A stretch of 64,000 nucleotides of DNA from NCBI GenBank assembly GCA_004293445.1, contig RDYP01000002.1, positions 158,245 through 222,244 on the forward strand, written 5' to 3'. Position 1 is the first letter of the stretch; each line of letters opens with the position of its first letter. The notes beneath the pieces are model-generated. The model was not told where the DNA came from and did not search any database. It saw nothing but the letters and a program-made list of their open reading frames with translations. The DNA is from Verrucomicrobiota bacterium (GTDB taxonomy: Bacteria; Verrucomicrobiota; Verrucomicrobiia; Verrucomicrobiales; Akkermansiaceae). Shown piece by piece: positions 6,629-15,236 of the stretch. The translations under genes were made by a program, and so were the position numbers.

Positions 6629-9112
6629 TCAATGTTCGCGGAAGGGCTTTCCGGTAGGATCGACCACCCTCACCGTAACAAAAAATACCACCGCGGTCCG
6701 CACTGGGGCGTAGGCATTGCTCTGGAACATTCGACCGACTCCAGGCAATCCACCAAGAACAGGAACACTGTCCTCCACCTTCTGTAGTTTCTCCTGCATC
6801 ATCCCCCCAATCACCAAGGTCGCTCCCGATGCCACGGTGAGATTCGTCTCCGTGCGCATGACCGAAAAGACCGGCATCAAAATCGAGTTCGGCGTGATCT
6901 CGACCCGCTCGGAACGAGCGGCGGGCAGGCCAAGCTCATCAAGAGGTGTGGGCGACTCACCGGTGATCGGGGTGCCGTAATTGATGAACCCGTCGAAATC
7001 CGTAACGCTCGGCTTCAGGGCAATATCCACGTAGTGACGATCGGCGCTCGCCGTCGGCAGAACATCCAGCACCACCCCCACCTCGCGCATGTCAAATGTG
7101 CTCGGAGATGACGGAGTGATAGGAGCGTTGCCACCCTGCCCATTTGAAACCTCGCCATTGTTGAGATCGACGAACTGGTTATTACCAATGTTGTTCGGCA
7201 ACTCGGGCGGTTCGTATTCGGTCGGATAAATGAACTCCCGCAAGACTTCGATGGTCGACTGCTGACCACTTCGGGTTGTGGTCGCAGGGCTGACCACCAG
7301 ATCGACTCCCTTCTTCCGCTCGAAGCCACGCATCAGCATCGTCAGGTTGCTGTCATTCAGCACACCGTTTGCCCAAAGAATCCCGGGCGCCCGCGCACTG
7401 CCACGTGCGAAACCCTGCTGTTGCTCGAGGATCAAATCGTCAATCGAATCCCCGAGAATCGCCCCATCTCCGCTTCGATTGCCTGCAGTCAATGCCTGCT
7501 GGTTCAGCTCACCGTTGGGCAAAACCACATCAAAGAAATTTTCGGGATTCCGCTGTCCACCACTCAAAACACCCGCAGGAACTCCCGGCGATGGCCCATC
7601 GCCACCCAAGCTGAACTCGCCGAGCAACCAATCAAAACCAAGCTCCTCGAGAACCCGCTCCTGTGTTTTCACCATCCGGACCTCAACCTCAACCATCGCA
7701 GGCTCGGCATTCGATGCGGCTTCGATGATCTGCTCGACCATCGCGTGATTGGCCGCCGTATTGATCACCCTCAAAGTGCTACTGGCGCTGCTGAAGCTGG
7801 CGCTTGCCCCCTTGGGAAAGGATATACCCTGCTGGGAAAGAACCTCCTGAGCGGTCAGAAGCTTGGGAATCAAGCCCTCCTCCGAATCACTTTCGGCAAA
7901 GGGATCCGACTCGTCCGCGGCACCCGCAGAGGCACCCCCACCGCTACTGAGGAAATCCGGCGCCACGGAATAATTACGCGTGATCAAATCAACCGCATCA
8001 CTCCCGGCGGGTCTCACCACCACTGCATATTCTTGAGGTGTCGAAGTTGTCCGGGTGATCTCGCCAATGTAGCGCAGCACCTCGACCATGGGGACATTCT
8101 TGAGTTGCAGGGTGATCGGACTTGCAAGGACCTGCCGACCCACCGGCGAATCTTCACCGCCAATCTCGAGCACAAAATTGATCCCGCGCCGCGCCGGGTC
8201 CAGTTCGAGCACATCGAGCTCGATCGACTGCGCCCGCAAGAAATCCAAGGCTTCACGGATGCTCACGCGATCGAAATCCACCACAGGGAGCACGATCTTC
8301 TCCAATTTACTGGCAAGCAACATCGCCCCGCTATCACTCGCTACACCGACCTCCAAATCAGCAGGCAACTCATCAGATGGCCGCACTCTCAATTCCCACT
8401 CGCTATCAACCTCGGCGAGCATCGCCGCGCGGGTTTCGTCGTAGGCAGCCCGAGAATAATCCGCCCGATGCTGGGCCAACCGCTCCAAACCACGGCGCGC
8501 CGCTTTGTTGGTAGGATCCACCCTCAGTGCTTCTTCGTACACCGAGTGCGCACGATCGAAAGCGCCGCGGTCCGCGAAACCCTCTGCCTTGTAGAGGAGT
8601 ATGCGAACCTTCTCGATATCCCCAGCCAAATCGGATGTCGCTGCCGGATTCGTACGAATGGGATCATCAAGCCGATCCCGAGCCTCCAGCGCTCGTGGAT
8701 TCTCTGGAGCGACCCCTGGCTCCAAAACCCGGTCCACCGTCTCCGCCGCACCCGCAACATCACCGAATTTGCCTTGCTTACGAGCCAGCTCGACCGAGGC
8801 CTGCACGAGGCGATCGGTAGCCGCATCTCGCAGTGCCGCCGTCGCCGGAGCGTTTACGAGCAGTTCACGAGCACCACCATAGGCAGCAACGGCTTCTTCC
8901 CATCGACCTGCCTGATAAGATTCATCACCTTTTTTCAGGAGCTCAAGGGCCTCGGTCGCCGCCACTGAACGACGCTGAACTTCCACATCTGCCACGCTCG
9001 CAGGCTCCTGTGCGGAGAGGCTTGCACCGACCAAAACACAGGTCACCGGAGCCAGCGCTAAGGCTCGTAGGTGAGAGCCACCGGGAAAGTTGAAACAATC
9101 GAAGATCCGCAT
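6629..9112 (-). CDS. Amuc_1098-type type IV pilus secretin
   Basis: An 827-residue outer-membrane secretin, the ring-forming channel of type IV pilus or type II secretion machines. A signal peptide covers residues 1-34 (cleavage near LSAQ). It is followed by a TPR-like helical region to about 240 and an N-domain near 290-385. A Ser/Gly/Glu-rich linker leads to the secretin core, which starts at VEVEVRMVKTQERVLEELGF and ends with SVPVLGGLPGVGRMF, the hallmark of the secretin C-terminus. The N-terminal TPR plus secretin layout matches the verrucomicrobial Amuc_1098 family. In Akkermansia that gene sits in a cluster with Amuc_1099 to 1102; those partners are absent here, and the only co-directional neighbour is the AsmA-like gene. 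Confidence 0.88.
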   Translation of the reverse strand: MRIFDCFNFPGGSHLRALALAPVTCVLVGASLSAQEPASVADVEVQRRSVAATEALELLKKGDESYQAGRWEEAVAAYGGARELLVNAPATAALRDAATDRLVQASVELARKQGKFGDVAGAAETVDRVLEPGVAPENPRALEARDRLDDPIRTNPAATSDLAGDIEKVRILLYKAEGFADRGAFDRAHSVYEEALRVDPTNKAARRGLERLAQHRADYSRAAYDETRAAMLAEVDSEWELRVRPSDELPADLEVGVASDSGAMLLASKLEKIVLPVVDFDRVSIREALDFLRAQSIELDVLELDPARRGINFVLEIGGEDSPVGRQVLASPITLQLKNVPMVEVLRYIGEITRTTSTPQEYAVVVRPAGSDAVDLITRNYSVAPDFLSSGGGASAGAADESDPFAESDSEEGLIPKLLTAQEVLSQQGISFPKGASASFSSASSTLRVINTAANHAMVEQIIEAASNAEPAMVEVEVRMVKTQERVLEELGFDWLLGEFSLGGDGPSPGVPAGVLSGGQRNPENFFDVVLPNGELNQQALTAGNRSGDGAILGDSIDDLILEQQQGFARGSARAPGILWANGVLNDSNLTMLMRGFERKKGVDLVVSPATTTRSGQQSTIEVLREFIYPTEYEPPELPNNIGNNQFVDLNNGEVSNGQGGNAPITPSSPSTFDMREVGVVLDVLPTASADRHYVDIALKPSVTDFDGFINYGTPITGESPTPLDELGLPAARSERVEITPNSILMPVFSVMRTETNLTVASGATLVIGGMMQEKLQKVEDSVPVLGGLPGVGRMFQSNAYAPVRTAVVFFVTVRVVDPTGKPFREH

Positions 9113-9181
9113 CGGGGTTTCGACGTGTTATAAAGAGCGGATCGGGCCAGCGTAAGCCGAAAATCCGGGAAAATGCAGGAT

Positions 9182-10114
9182 TCACGGGGCATCCATGCCA
9201 CGAAGTAAATACAAGGCATCGCGACAATCGCGCTCGATCCCCTGCCGGAGCTCCTCCAACGACCCGAATTTCTGTTCCCCCCTCAAACGGCTCACAAATT
9301 CCACTTCGAGCTCCTGCCCATAGAGATCGCCGCTGAAATCGAACCAATGAGCCTCCAGCACCCGCTCGCGATCCTCCAAAGTCGGACGCACCCCCAGATT
9401 CGCCACCCCGTCCAGCATCCTGCTACCCAAGCGACCGCGCACCGCCCAAACCCCATCCGGAGGGAGTTGCTCATCGCCAGTCGCCATGTTCGCCGTCGGA
9501 AATCCCAGCCGACGCCCGAGTTTCCGCCCCTCCACCACGCTGCCAGAAACGGTGTAAGGCCGCCCGAGCATGCCCGCCGCATCCGCCAAATTCCCATCGC
9601 GGATCGCCTGCCGGATCCGAGTGCTGCTGATCCGCTCCCCATCCATCATCACCGGCGGCAGAGCTTCGACCCGAAAACCCAGCTCGGGAGCCAGTCGCGC
9701 CAACAAAGCGACATCGCCTCGCCGATCCCTGCCAAAACGCCAATCCTCCCCCACCGCAATCGTCCTCACTCCGACAGCTGCCAATTCCCGGACAAATTCC
9801 TCCGCATCCTGCCCCGCCCGATTCCGATCGAAGTTCAAGGCCAGCAGAAAATCGACCCCCATGCCGGCCAACACCGCCGCTTTGTGATCCAGCGACGCCA
9901 ACAAACGCCTCGGCGCTTTCTCCGGAAAGAGCACCCGAATCGGATAGGGATCGAAGGTCAACACCCCACAAGTCCCCCCCTCCCGCTCCCGGCCTGCCAA
10001 AGCCCGAGCGATCACCGCCTGGTGCCCACGATGAACGCCATCGAAAACACCCAACGCCAAATGATGCGGACCCGGAATCCGCGCCAGTTCGTCGATCGCC
10101 GTAAAACGCAACAC
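9182..10114 (-). CDS. ribF: Bifunctional riboflavin kinase / FAD synthetase
   Basis: Converts riboflavin to FMN (kinase, C-terminal half) and FMN to FAD (adenylyltransferase, N-terminal half). In the 310-residue product the nucleotidyltransferase motif GVFDGVHRGH is at 22-31 and ISSTRIR at 162-168. The kinase domain shows GRRLGFPTANM at 200-210 and NLGVRPT at 239-245. The usual FDPHP block reads FDPYP (55-59). No ATG fits: the GTG at 10114 gives a protein beginning LRFTAIDELARIP, a normal RibF N-terminus, whereas longer versions run into the divergent TPR-like gene. It lies 67 bp upstream of the secretin on the same strand. Confidence 0.95.
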   Translation of the reverse strand: MLRFTAIDELARIPGPHHLALGVFDGVHRGHQAVIARALAGREREGGTCGVLTFDPYPIRVLFPEKAPRRLLASLDHKAAVLAGMGVDFLLALNFDRNRAGQDAEEFVRELAAVGVRTIAVGEDWRFGRDRRGDVALLARLAPELGFRVEALPPVMMDGERISSTRIRQAIRDGNLADAAGMLGRPYTVSGSVVEGRKLGRRLGFPTANMATGDEQLPPDGVWAVRGRLGSRMLDGVANLGVRPTLEDRERVLEAHWFDFSGDLYGQELEVEFVSRLRGEQKFGSLEELRQGIERDCRDALYLLRGMDAP

Positions 10115-10232
10115 GCCGGAAACTTGAACCCGCAAGCCGCAAACCAGAAGCAAGAAACCCCGGCAAGCCCACCAAAGCCTCGATTCTTTCGCTCGACCTC
10201 CCCCAGCGACCCATGGAATTTCCCGATCACAC

Positions 10233-11573
10233 ATGGCTGAAATCCTCCCATCCACCCCGCAGACTCCGGGCCTCCCCGAAACCCTCGCCACCGTGCTGAA
10301 ATGGCGCGACGTGCCGATCCCACTCACCGAAGAGGATTTCAACACCGCCGTCACCGAACTCTCCGCCGCCATCGAGTTCCTCAAAGACCAAAGCGACCCC
10401 ACCAGCCGCGCGACGCGTGCCATCGCTCTCGGTGTCGTCGCCAATCTCCACCGCGACCATGGGCTACTCGCTCATGCGCTACCTCTCTACGACGCGGCAC
10501 TCGCGGATACCCAAGACCTCGACGACGGCACGCCGCGCGGGAAATTCGAACTCGCCAACCTCCAGCTCCAGCGCGGTATCTGCCGCCTCTCCAGCGGACA
10601 GAGCGACCTCCTGCCTTCGGCGCTCGAAGACTTCGACGCCTCCATTTCCTTGCGAAACGAACTCCCCCTCGACGACGAAACCCAGCGCTGGGGGCTCGCC
10701 ACCGCCCTCCTCCACCGCGGCGACGTGCTCCACCGCAGCGAAGGTCGCGAGCAAGACGCACGCGACGCCTTCGACGCGGCCATCAGCCAACTCCGCGAAC
10801 TCCCTTATCAAAGCAATCCCTCCTATCTCCAGCGACTCGCCCTCGCCACCTCGAACCGCGGCCTCGTCGCCCAAGACCCCGCCGAAGCGCGCCGCTGCTT
10901 TGACGATGCCATTGCGCTGATCCCCGAACCGCAAAATCCACCCCAGCTGCTCACCCTCTGCAGCGCCCTCCTCAACCGCGGCCGCCATTCGCTCCAAATC
11001 GCTGGCGATAGCGACGCATCCTCGTCCGACGCCCGCCAAGTCCTCACTTTGCTTTCGCCCCACGAAAAGCAACACCCTTCGCCCGCGGAACTGGCGCTTC
11101 AAGGACGTTTGCTCCTCAGCCACGCCCTCTGCACTTGGCTCGACGACTCCCGCCAAGGCCCCGGCGAAAAAGACGATTGGGTCGGCGACGCGACCGATGC
11201 GGTGGAAGATGCTCTCGCCCTCGAACGCCACTGGGAACAACTCGGCTACCAAGGCTTGCGCCCCGTCGCCCGCGAACTTTTTCAACTCGGCCTTCACGTC
11301 TATCGCGTCCGCCAACCCCACTTCTTCGCGGAATTCTTGGTTGAATCCATGGACCCCGAGATGTCCCCCGGCGCGCCCTTTGACGACCCCGGCTTCCAAT
11401 CCGCCACGGGGCACGCCCTCCGCCAAGCTGTGGAGGAGACAGCCCGCCGCGCGAGTGCCGCAAGCCTCGATCCCCAAATCGCGGCGAAACAGCACGCCAT
11501 CCTCGAGAGCCTCCGCGCCGCCGATCACCGACTTGCCAGTCTCCAGCAGGCACGGGCCGCCGCCAAAGGCTGA
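10233..11573 (+). CDS. TPR-like alpha-helical protein, function unknown
   Basis: A 446-residue soluble protein without signal peptide. It consists of repeated helical pairs with TPR-like spacing, for example ALPLYDAALADTQDL, ALEDFDASISLRNEL and ARDAFDAAISQLREL, each about 50 residues apart. A less regular C-terminal third ends in a Glu/Ala/Gln-rich helix. Such proteins act as protein-interaction scaffolds. No catalytic motif is visible and I do not recognise a named family. It is divergent from ribF (118 bp apart) and convergent with the small membrane protein gene. The ATG at 10233 is the first in frame and has no plausible competitor. Confidence 0.8.
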   Translation: MAEILPSTPQTPGLPETLATVLKWRDVPIPLTEEDFNTAVTELSAAIEFLKDQSDPTSRATRAIALGVVANLHRDHGLLAHALPLYDAALADTQDLDDGTPRGKFELANLQLQRGICRLSSGQSDLLPSALEDFDASISLRNELPLDDETQRWGLATALLHRGDVLHRSEGREQDARDAFDAAISQLRELPYQSNPSYLQRLALATSNRGLVAQDPAEARRCFDDAIALIPEPQNPPQLLTLCSALLNRGRHSLQIAGDSDASSSDARQVLTLLSPHEKQHPSPAELALQGRLLLSHALCTWLDDSRQGPGEKDDWVGDATDAVEDALALERHWEQLGYQGLRPVARELFQLGLHVYRVRQPHFFAEFLVESMDPEMSPGAPFDDPGFQSATGHALRQAVEETARRASAASLDPQIAAKQHAILESLRAADHRLASLQQARAAAKG

Positions 11574-11575
11574 TA

Positions 11576-11872
11576 TCAACGCGGACCCGATCGAGCCAAG
11601 TCCACTCTGCCACCCAAACCCAGCAGTCGGCACACGGCACGGAAACCGCGCAGCAACAGCCGCGACGTCAACCACAGAGCACCGAACGCAAAGACGAGAC
11701 CGAGCAGCAACACGCCCAAAAGCACCCAGAGCGGCCACCACCTGCGGTCAAACTTCAGCAAGCGTCCGCGCAGCGCACTCCATTCCCCACCACCGCGCGC
11801 CCTTTCAGGCGCGGTAACCGGCGGCGGACCACCGTCGATTTCCAAAACTTCGGCTTCGATCGTGTCAGGCAC
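11576..11872 (-). CDS. Small single-pass membrane protein, unknown
   Basis: A 98-residue protein if the GTG at 11872 is used. It has a short acidic/Pro-rich N-terminus (IEAEVLEIDGGPPP), a basic stretch, then a strong hydrophobic segment (PLWVLLGVLLLGLVFAFGAL) followed by Arg-rich and Leu-rich residues that may form an amphipathic helix. The frame is open further upstream to a GTG at 11998, but that would overlap the 3' end of pyrC by 53 bp. It follows pyrC by 73 bp on the same strand and may be its operon mate. No family recognised. The open frame and the clear membrane helix support it as real, but it is short. Confidence 0.6.
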   Translation of the reverse strand: MPDTIEAEVLEIDGGPPPVTAPERARGGGEWSALRGRLLKFDRRWWPLWVLLGVLLLGLVFAFGALWLTSRLLLRGFRAVCRLLGLGGRVDLARSGPR

Positions 11873-11945
11873 GCCAGCGAGCTTCGCGAATCCTCGCGAC
11901 GCTGCAATTCGAAGTTCGGCCCGATCTTCGAAGCGCCCCTCAGCC

Positions 11946-13232
11946 TCAGCGCTCCAGCAAGATTTCGACACCGCGCACCACGAGATCGATACGCCCACGC
12001 AGGGTCTGATCCAAAAACGGCGTATTGCGACTCTTCGACTTCATGAATTCCGCCGTGAAAGTCGTCGAAGCCTCGGGATCAAACAGCAAAAACTCCGCAA
12101 AGCCCCCCTCGACCACCGGCACGGGATCCAAGCCCATCAAGCGCCGTGGCTCCGCCGAGTAACGCTTGACCAACTGATCCCACCCGAACTCGCCGCGCGC
12201 GATGAATCGGTCGAACATCGAGACCAGCGCCGTATCCAATCCCGTGATCCCGTTCGGCGCACTCGTGAAATCCTGAGCTTTTTCGAAAGGCGTGTGCGGC
12301 GCGTGATCCGTCGCCAGCAAATCGAACACCCCCGATTTGAGTCCTTCCAACAGAGCCACATTGTCCTCCGCCGTCCGCAAGGGCGGATTCATTTTGTAAT
12401 GCGTGTCGTAATTCCCGATGTCCTCATCGCGGAACATCAGGTGATGCGGTGCCACCTCCGCGGTCACCCGGACATCGCCACGTTCCTTCCACCATCGGAT
12501 CGTCTCCATCCCCAGTCGACTCGATACATGCTGAATGTGAATGTGAGCGCCGGTCGCATGAGCCAACCGAATGTCGCGGTCGATCATGATCTCCTCCGCG
12601 CAAGCCGGGCTGCCCTTGATCCCGAGACGATACGACATCGGCCCCTCGTTCAAGGCCCGCGGCCCGGCCAACTCGTGCACCTCGCAGTGACTCGCAAAAA
12701 ACATCCCGAACTCCCCGGCATACTGCATCGCCCGATACAGCACCGCCGGGTCGCCCACACCATCGCCATCGTCGGTCAACATCCTCACGCCCAGGGCCCG
12801 CATTCCATCGATCGCCGCAAGCTCCTTGCCCCCACGCCCCTTCGTGATGCAGCCAGACGTGTAAACCGGAATCCGCGCGACCGCTTTCGCCTTGTCGAGC
12901 ACCGCCTTCACCACCGTCGCCGAATCGATCGCCGGGGAGGTATTCGGCATCATCACGACCCCGGTAATCCCTCCATTGATCGCAGCCTCAGTGCCACTCG
13001 CGATGTCCTCCTTCGCCTCGAAACCCGGCTCACGAAAATGCACGTGAGCATCAAACATGGCAGGCATCAACAGACGCCCGCGCCCTTCCACGACCTTCGC
13101 TCCCTCCGGTACCGGCAAATCCACAGCCACCGAGCGGATCACCCCGCCCTCGACCAACACATCGACCTCGGCCGATAACGGCGAATCTTCAGCTACCACA
13201 CGAACTTGGCGGATCAAAAGCGAGTCGGACAT
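11946..13232 (-). CDS. pyrC: Dihydroorotase
   Basis: Cyclises carbamoyl-aspartate to dihydroorotate in de novo pyrimidine synthesis. The 428-residue amidohydrolase carries the zinc motif DAHVHFREPG at 61-70, the loop segment GGITGVVMMPNTSP and the late metal motif TDHAPH. The DxHxHxREPG signature and length are those of the class I bacterial enzymes (PyrC of Gram-positive type) rather than the short E. coli type. The start ATG at 13232 gives MSDSLLIRQVRVV, a normal N-terminal beta strand; the frame continues upstream but has no similarity there. It is divergent from lpxA with a 70-bp shared upstream region. Confidence 0.95.
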   Translation of the reverse strand: MSDSLLIRQVRVVAEDSPLSAEVDVLVEGGVIRSVAVDLPVPEGAKVVEGRGRLLMPAMFDAHVHFREPGFEAKEDIASGTEAAINGGITGVVMMPNTSPAIDSATVVKAVLDKAKAVARIPVYTSGCITKGRGGKELAAIDGMRALGVRMLTDDGDGVGDPAVLYRAMQYAGEFGMFFASHCEVHELAGPRALNEGPMSYRLGIKGSPACAEEIMIDRDIRLAHATGAHIHIQHVSSRLGMETIRWWKERGDVRVTAEVAPHHLMFRDEDIGNYDTHYKMNPPLRTAEDNVALLEGLKSGVFDLLATDHAPHTPFEKAQDFTSAPNGITGLDTALVSMFDRFIARGEFGWDQLVKRYSAEPRRLMGLDPVPVVEGGFAEFLLFDPEASTTFTAEFMKSKSRNTPFLDQTLRGRIDLVVRGVEILLER

Positions 13233-13302
13233 GCCCGCTTCATGCCATCCCACCCCGCCCCCGTCCAGCCCGGCGAACGCCGCACAGAGCTTGCCGCGCC
13301 CG

Positions 13303-14103
13303 ATGCCCGATCCTAAAAAGCACGCCGTGCCCGCCATTCATCCGACCGCCAGCGTCTCGCCCGATGCCAAACTCGCCGACGACGTCCGCATCGGCCCCTT
13401 CACTGTGATCGATGGTCCCGTAACCCTCGCCGCCGGTGTCCAGATTGGTGGCCACGCTTGGATCAGCGGCCACACCCACATCGCCGAAGCCTGCCAAATC
13501 GGCTGGGGCTCCATCATCGGAGCCGACCCCCAGGACCTGTCCTTCGATCCCGCCTGCGACTCAGGCGTCATCATCGGACCACGCAATACCCTCCGGGAAT
13601 ACGTCACCATCCACCGCGGCTCGAAACCCGGAACCCATACCACTCTCGGCGAGGGAAATTTTCTCATGACCGGCGTCCACCTCGCCCATGACGTATGCCT
13701 CGGTGACGGCAATATCCTCGCCAACAACGTTCTCCTCGCAGGCCACGTCCACGTCGGAAACAAGGCCTTCCTCGGTGGTGCCGCGGGCTTCCACCAGTTC
13801 GTCCACATTGGCGACCTCGCCATGATCCAAGGCCTCACCGCCGTGAGCCAAGACGTGCCACCCTACTGCACCGCCTACGGCATCAATACCCTCGCCGGCC
13901 TTAATACCGTAGGACTCCGCCGCGCCGGCTTCGACTCCGAAGAACGCGCCGCCATCAAACGCGCCTACCAACTCATCTTCCACTCCGGAAAACTCCGCGC
14001 CGATGCCCTCGCCGAAGCCGACACACTCGACTGGCCAGCCCCAGCCCGACGCTTCCTCGACGCCATCCAAAGCCCCTCGAAAAAGGGCATCATGAGCCCC
14101 TAA
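13303..14103 (+). CDS. lpxA: Acyl-ACP--UDP-N-acetylglucosamine O-acyltransferase
   Basis: First step of lipid A synthesis: transfers a 3-hydroxyacyl chain from ACP to UDP-GlcNAc. The 266-residue product is a left-handed beta-helix of hexapeptide repeats (for example VRIGPFTVIDGPVTLAAGV). The catalytic histidine lies in HLAHD at 126-130, the family motif GFHQFVHIGD at 162-171, and a short C-terminal helical domain starts near 205. The ATG at 13303 gives the expected length; upstream in-frame ATGs would overlap divergent pyrC. It is separated from lpxD and skp (about 35 kb away), so lipid A genes are dispersed in this genome. Its 3' end faces pssA across a repeat-rich gap. Confidence 0.95.
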   Translation: MPDPKKHAVPAIHPTASVSPDAKLADDVRIGPFTVIDGPVTLAAGVQIGGHAWISGHTHIAEACQIGWGSIIGADPQDLSFDPACDSGVIIGPRNTLREYVTIHRGSKPGTHTTLGEGNFLMTGVHLAHDVCLGDGNILANNVLLAGHVHVGNKAFLGGAAGFHQFVHIGDLAMIQGLTAVSQDVPPYCTAYGINTLAGLNTVGLRRAGFDSEERAAIKRAYQLIFHSGKLRADALAEADTLDWPAPARRFLDAIQSPSKKGIMSP

Positions 14104-14115
14104 CCCCAGCCCCAG

Positions 14116-14138
14116 TCTCTCTTTCTCTCTCTCTCTCT
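14116..14138 (+). repeat. CT dinucleotide microsatellite
   Basis: A nearly pure CT run just after the lpxA stop, followed at 14143-14162 by a 10-bp tandem duplication (CTGCTGCAGC twice). Both are in the 198-bp convergent gap between lpxA and pssA, which has no gene. Confidence 0.9.
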
Positions 14139-14190
14139 TGGACTGCTGCAGCCTGCTGCAGCTTTCCCGGAGCCAGCCTGCTGGCCGGGA

Positions 14191-14297
14191 CACATCCCCG
14201 CCCACAAATCCCCAACCCCCACATCTACTTCAACCACCCGATCCTATCGGGTGCGATCGAGGCACATCCCCGCCCACAAATCCCCAGCCCCCACATC
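14191..14297 (+). repeat. Two copies of a 35-bp direct repeat, each preceded by a hairpin
   Basis: Copies at 14191-14225 and 14263-14297 differ at one base. The first follows an imperfect stem-loop (14166-14189). The second follows a perfect 8-bp stem (14235-14242 with 14246-14253) with a three-base loop. The unit therefore reads hairpin-repeat-hairpin-repeat. It is non-coding and lies at the 3' ends of both lpxA and pssA, and neither hairpin is followed by a T tract, so neither looks like an ordinary terminator. Confidence 0.88.
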
Positions 14298-14301
14298 CCC
14301 C

Positions 14302-15162
14302 TCACGCCGGGCCGCTACCCGCATCATCATCTCCATCCGCATCGGCGTTCTCAGCCTCCAACTCCCTTTGTACACGCACCGGCAGAAATGGCCGCACCAC
14401 AAGACCATACAGGAGATAAGAGCTGAACAAAACCGCCGGCATGATGTGGTGATGTCGCACGGTGATGATCAACACAAACGCCGCCGCCACGATCAGCAGC
14501 GGTGTCCCTCGGGTCCGCCATCCAACTTTCTTAAAGCTTGGATACTTCACCTTGCTCACCATCAAAAGCGACAGCCCGAGCATCGCGCCACCCAACACGT
14601 ATTTCCAGGCCCCCAGATTGCGGTCAGTCTCATTGAAATAGATCACCAGATAGGTCAGCGATGAGATAAAGCCCGCTGCCATCGGAATCGGTAGGCCGGT
14701 GAAATCACTCGTCCGCCCAGGCCTCGGGGGCATCGCGGCGATGCAATTGAAACGTGCCAGACGGATCGCCCCACAGAGGACGTAGATGCATGCCAGCCAC
14801 CAGCCGATGTCTCCCTCCAACTCGAACACCACCGCCTTCGCCATCAACATCGACGGTGCCATCCCGAAGGAAATCACATCGGCCAATGAATCAAACTCCC
14901 GCCCGAACGGTGACTCCTGCCCTCCGAATCGCGCCAAACGCCCATCCAACAAATCAAAAATGCAGGAGGCAAAAATTAACAAAATCGCCTTCTCATAATA
15001 GGGCTGCGCCGCCTCGAACACATAGCCGCTCTGGGTCGTCGCCACGAGAATCCCATTAAAAATCGTCAGCACCGCGAAGAAGCCGCAGGCAAGATTGCCA
15101 GCCGTCATCAGGTTCGGCAGCAGGTAGATTCTCGGCTCGTCAGGATCGCGCTCGCGGGGCAT
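14302..15162 (-). CDS. pssA: CDP-diacylglycerol--serine O-phosphatidyltransferase
   Basis: Makes phosphatidylserine, the precursor of phosphatidylethanolamine, in the inner membrane. The CDP-alcohol phosphotransferase signature is complete: D70, D73-G74, A77-R78, G87, D91 and D95 (segment DLLDGRLARFGG...GREFDSLAD). About eight hydrophobic helices follow the usual layout of the type II enzyme. The last 25 residues are very acidic (ENADADGDDDAGSG) and probably a disordered cytoplasmic tail. The ATG at 15162 is unambiguous. No psd gene is adjacent. Confidence 0.94.
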   Translation of the reverse strand: MPRERDPDEPRIYLLPNLMTAGNLACGFFAVLTIFNGILVATTQSGYVFEAAQPYYEKAILLIFASCIFDLLDGRLARFGGQESPFGREFDSLADVISFGMAPSMLMAKAVVFELEGDIGWWLACIYVLCGAIRLARFNCIAAMPPRPGRTSDFTGLPIPMAAGFISSLTYLVIYFNETDRNLGAWKYVLGGAMLGLSLLMVSKVKYPSFKKVGWRTRGTPLLIVAAAFVLIITVRHHHIMPAVLFSSYLLYGLVVRPFLPVRVQRELEAENADADGDDDAGSGPA

Positions 15163-15236
15163 GCCCGAAGACAGTGGCCCAAAATCCGCCGCTGAAACAG
15201 TGGAAAATCCCCAGCACCCTCGCTACGCTGTTACGG

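Noticed and set aside
7421..8968. A 515-codon plus-strand open frame inside the secretin gene
   Set aside because: It lies antisense to the secretin, has shadow-type composition and shows no recognisable domain.
10479..11741. A 420-codon minus-strand open frame opposite the TPR-like gene
   Set aside because: High GC makes long antisense frames common; the plus-strand frame has regular helical repeats, the minus one does not.
14166..14297. CRISPR-like array between lpxA and pssA
   Set aside because: Only two repeat copies, no cas genes, and the intervening 37 bp forms a hairpin rather than a unique spacer.
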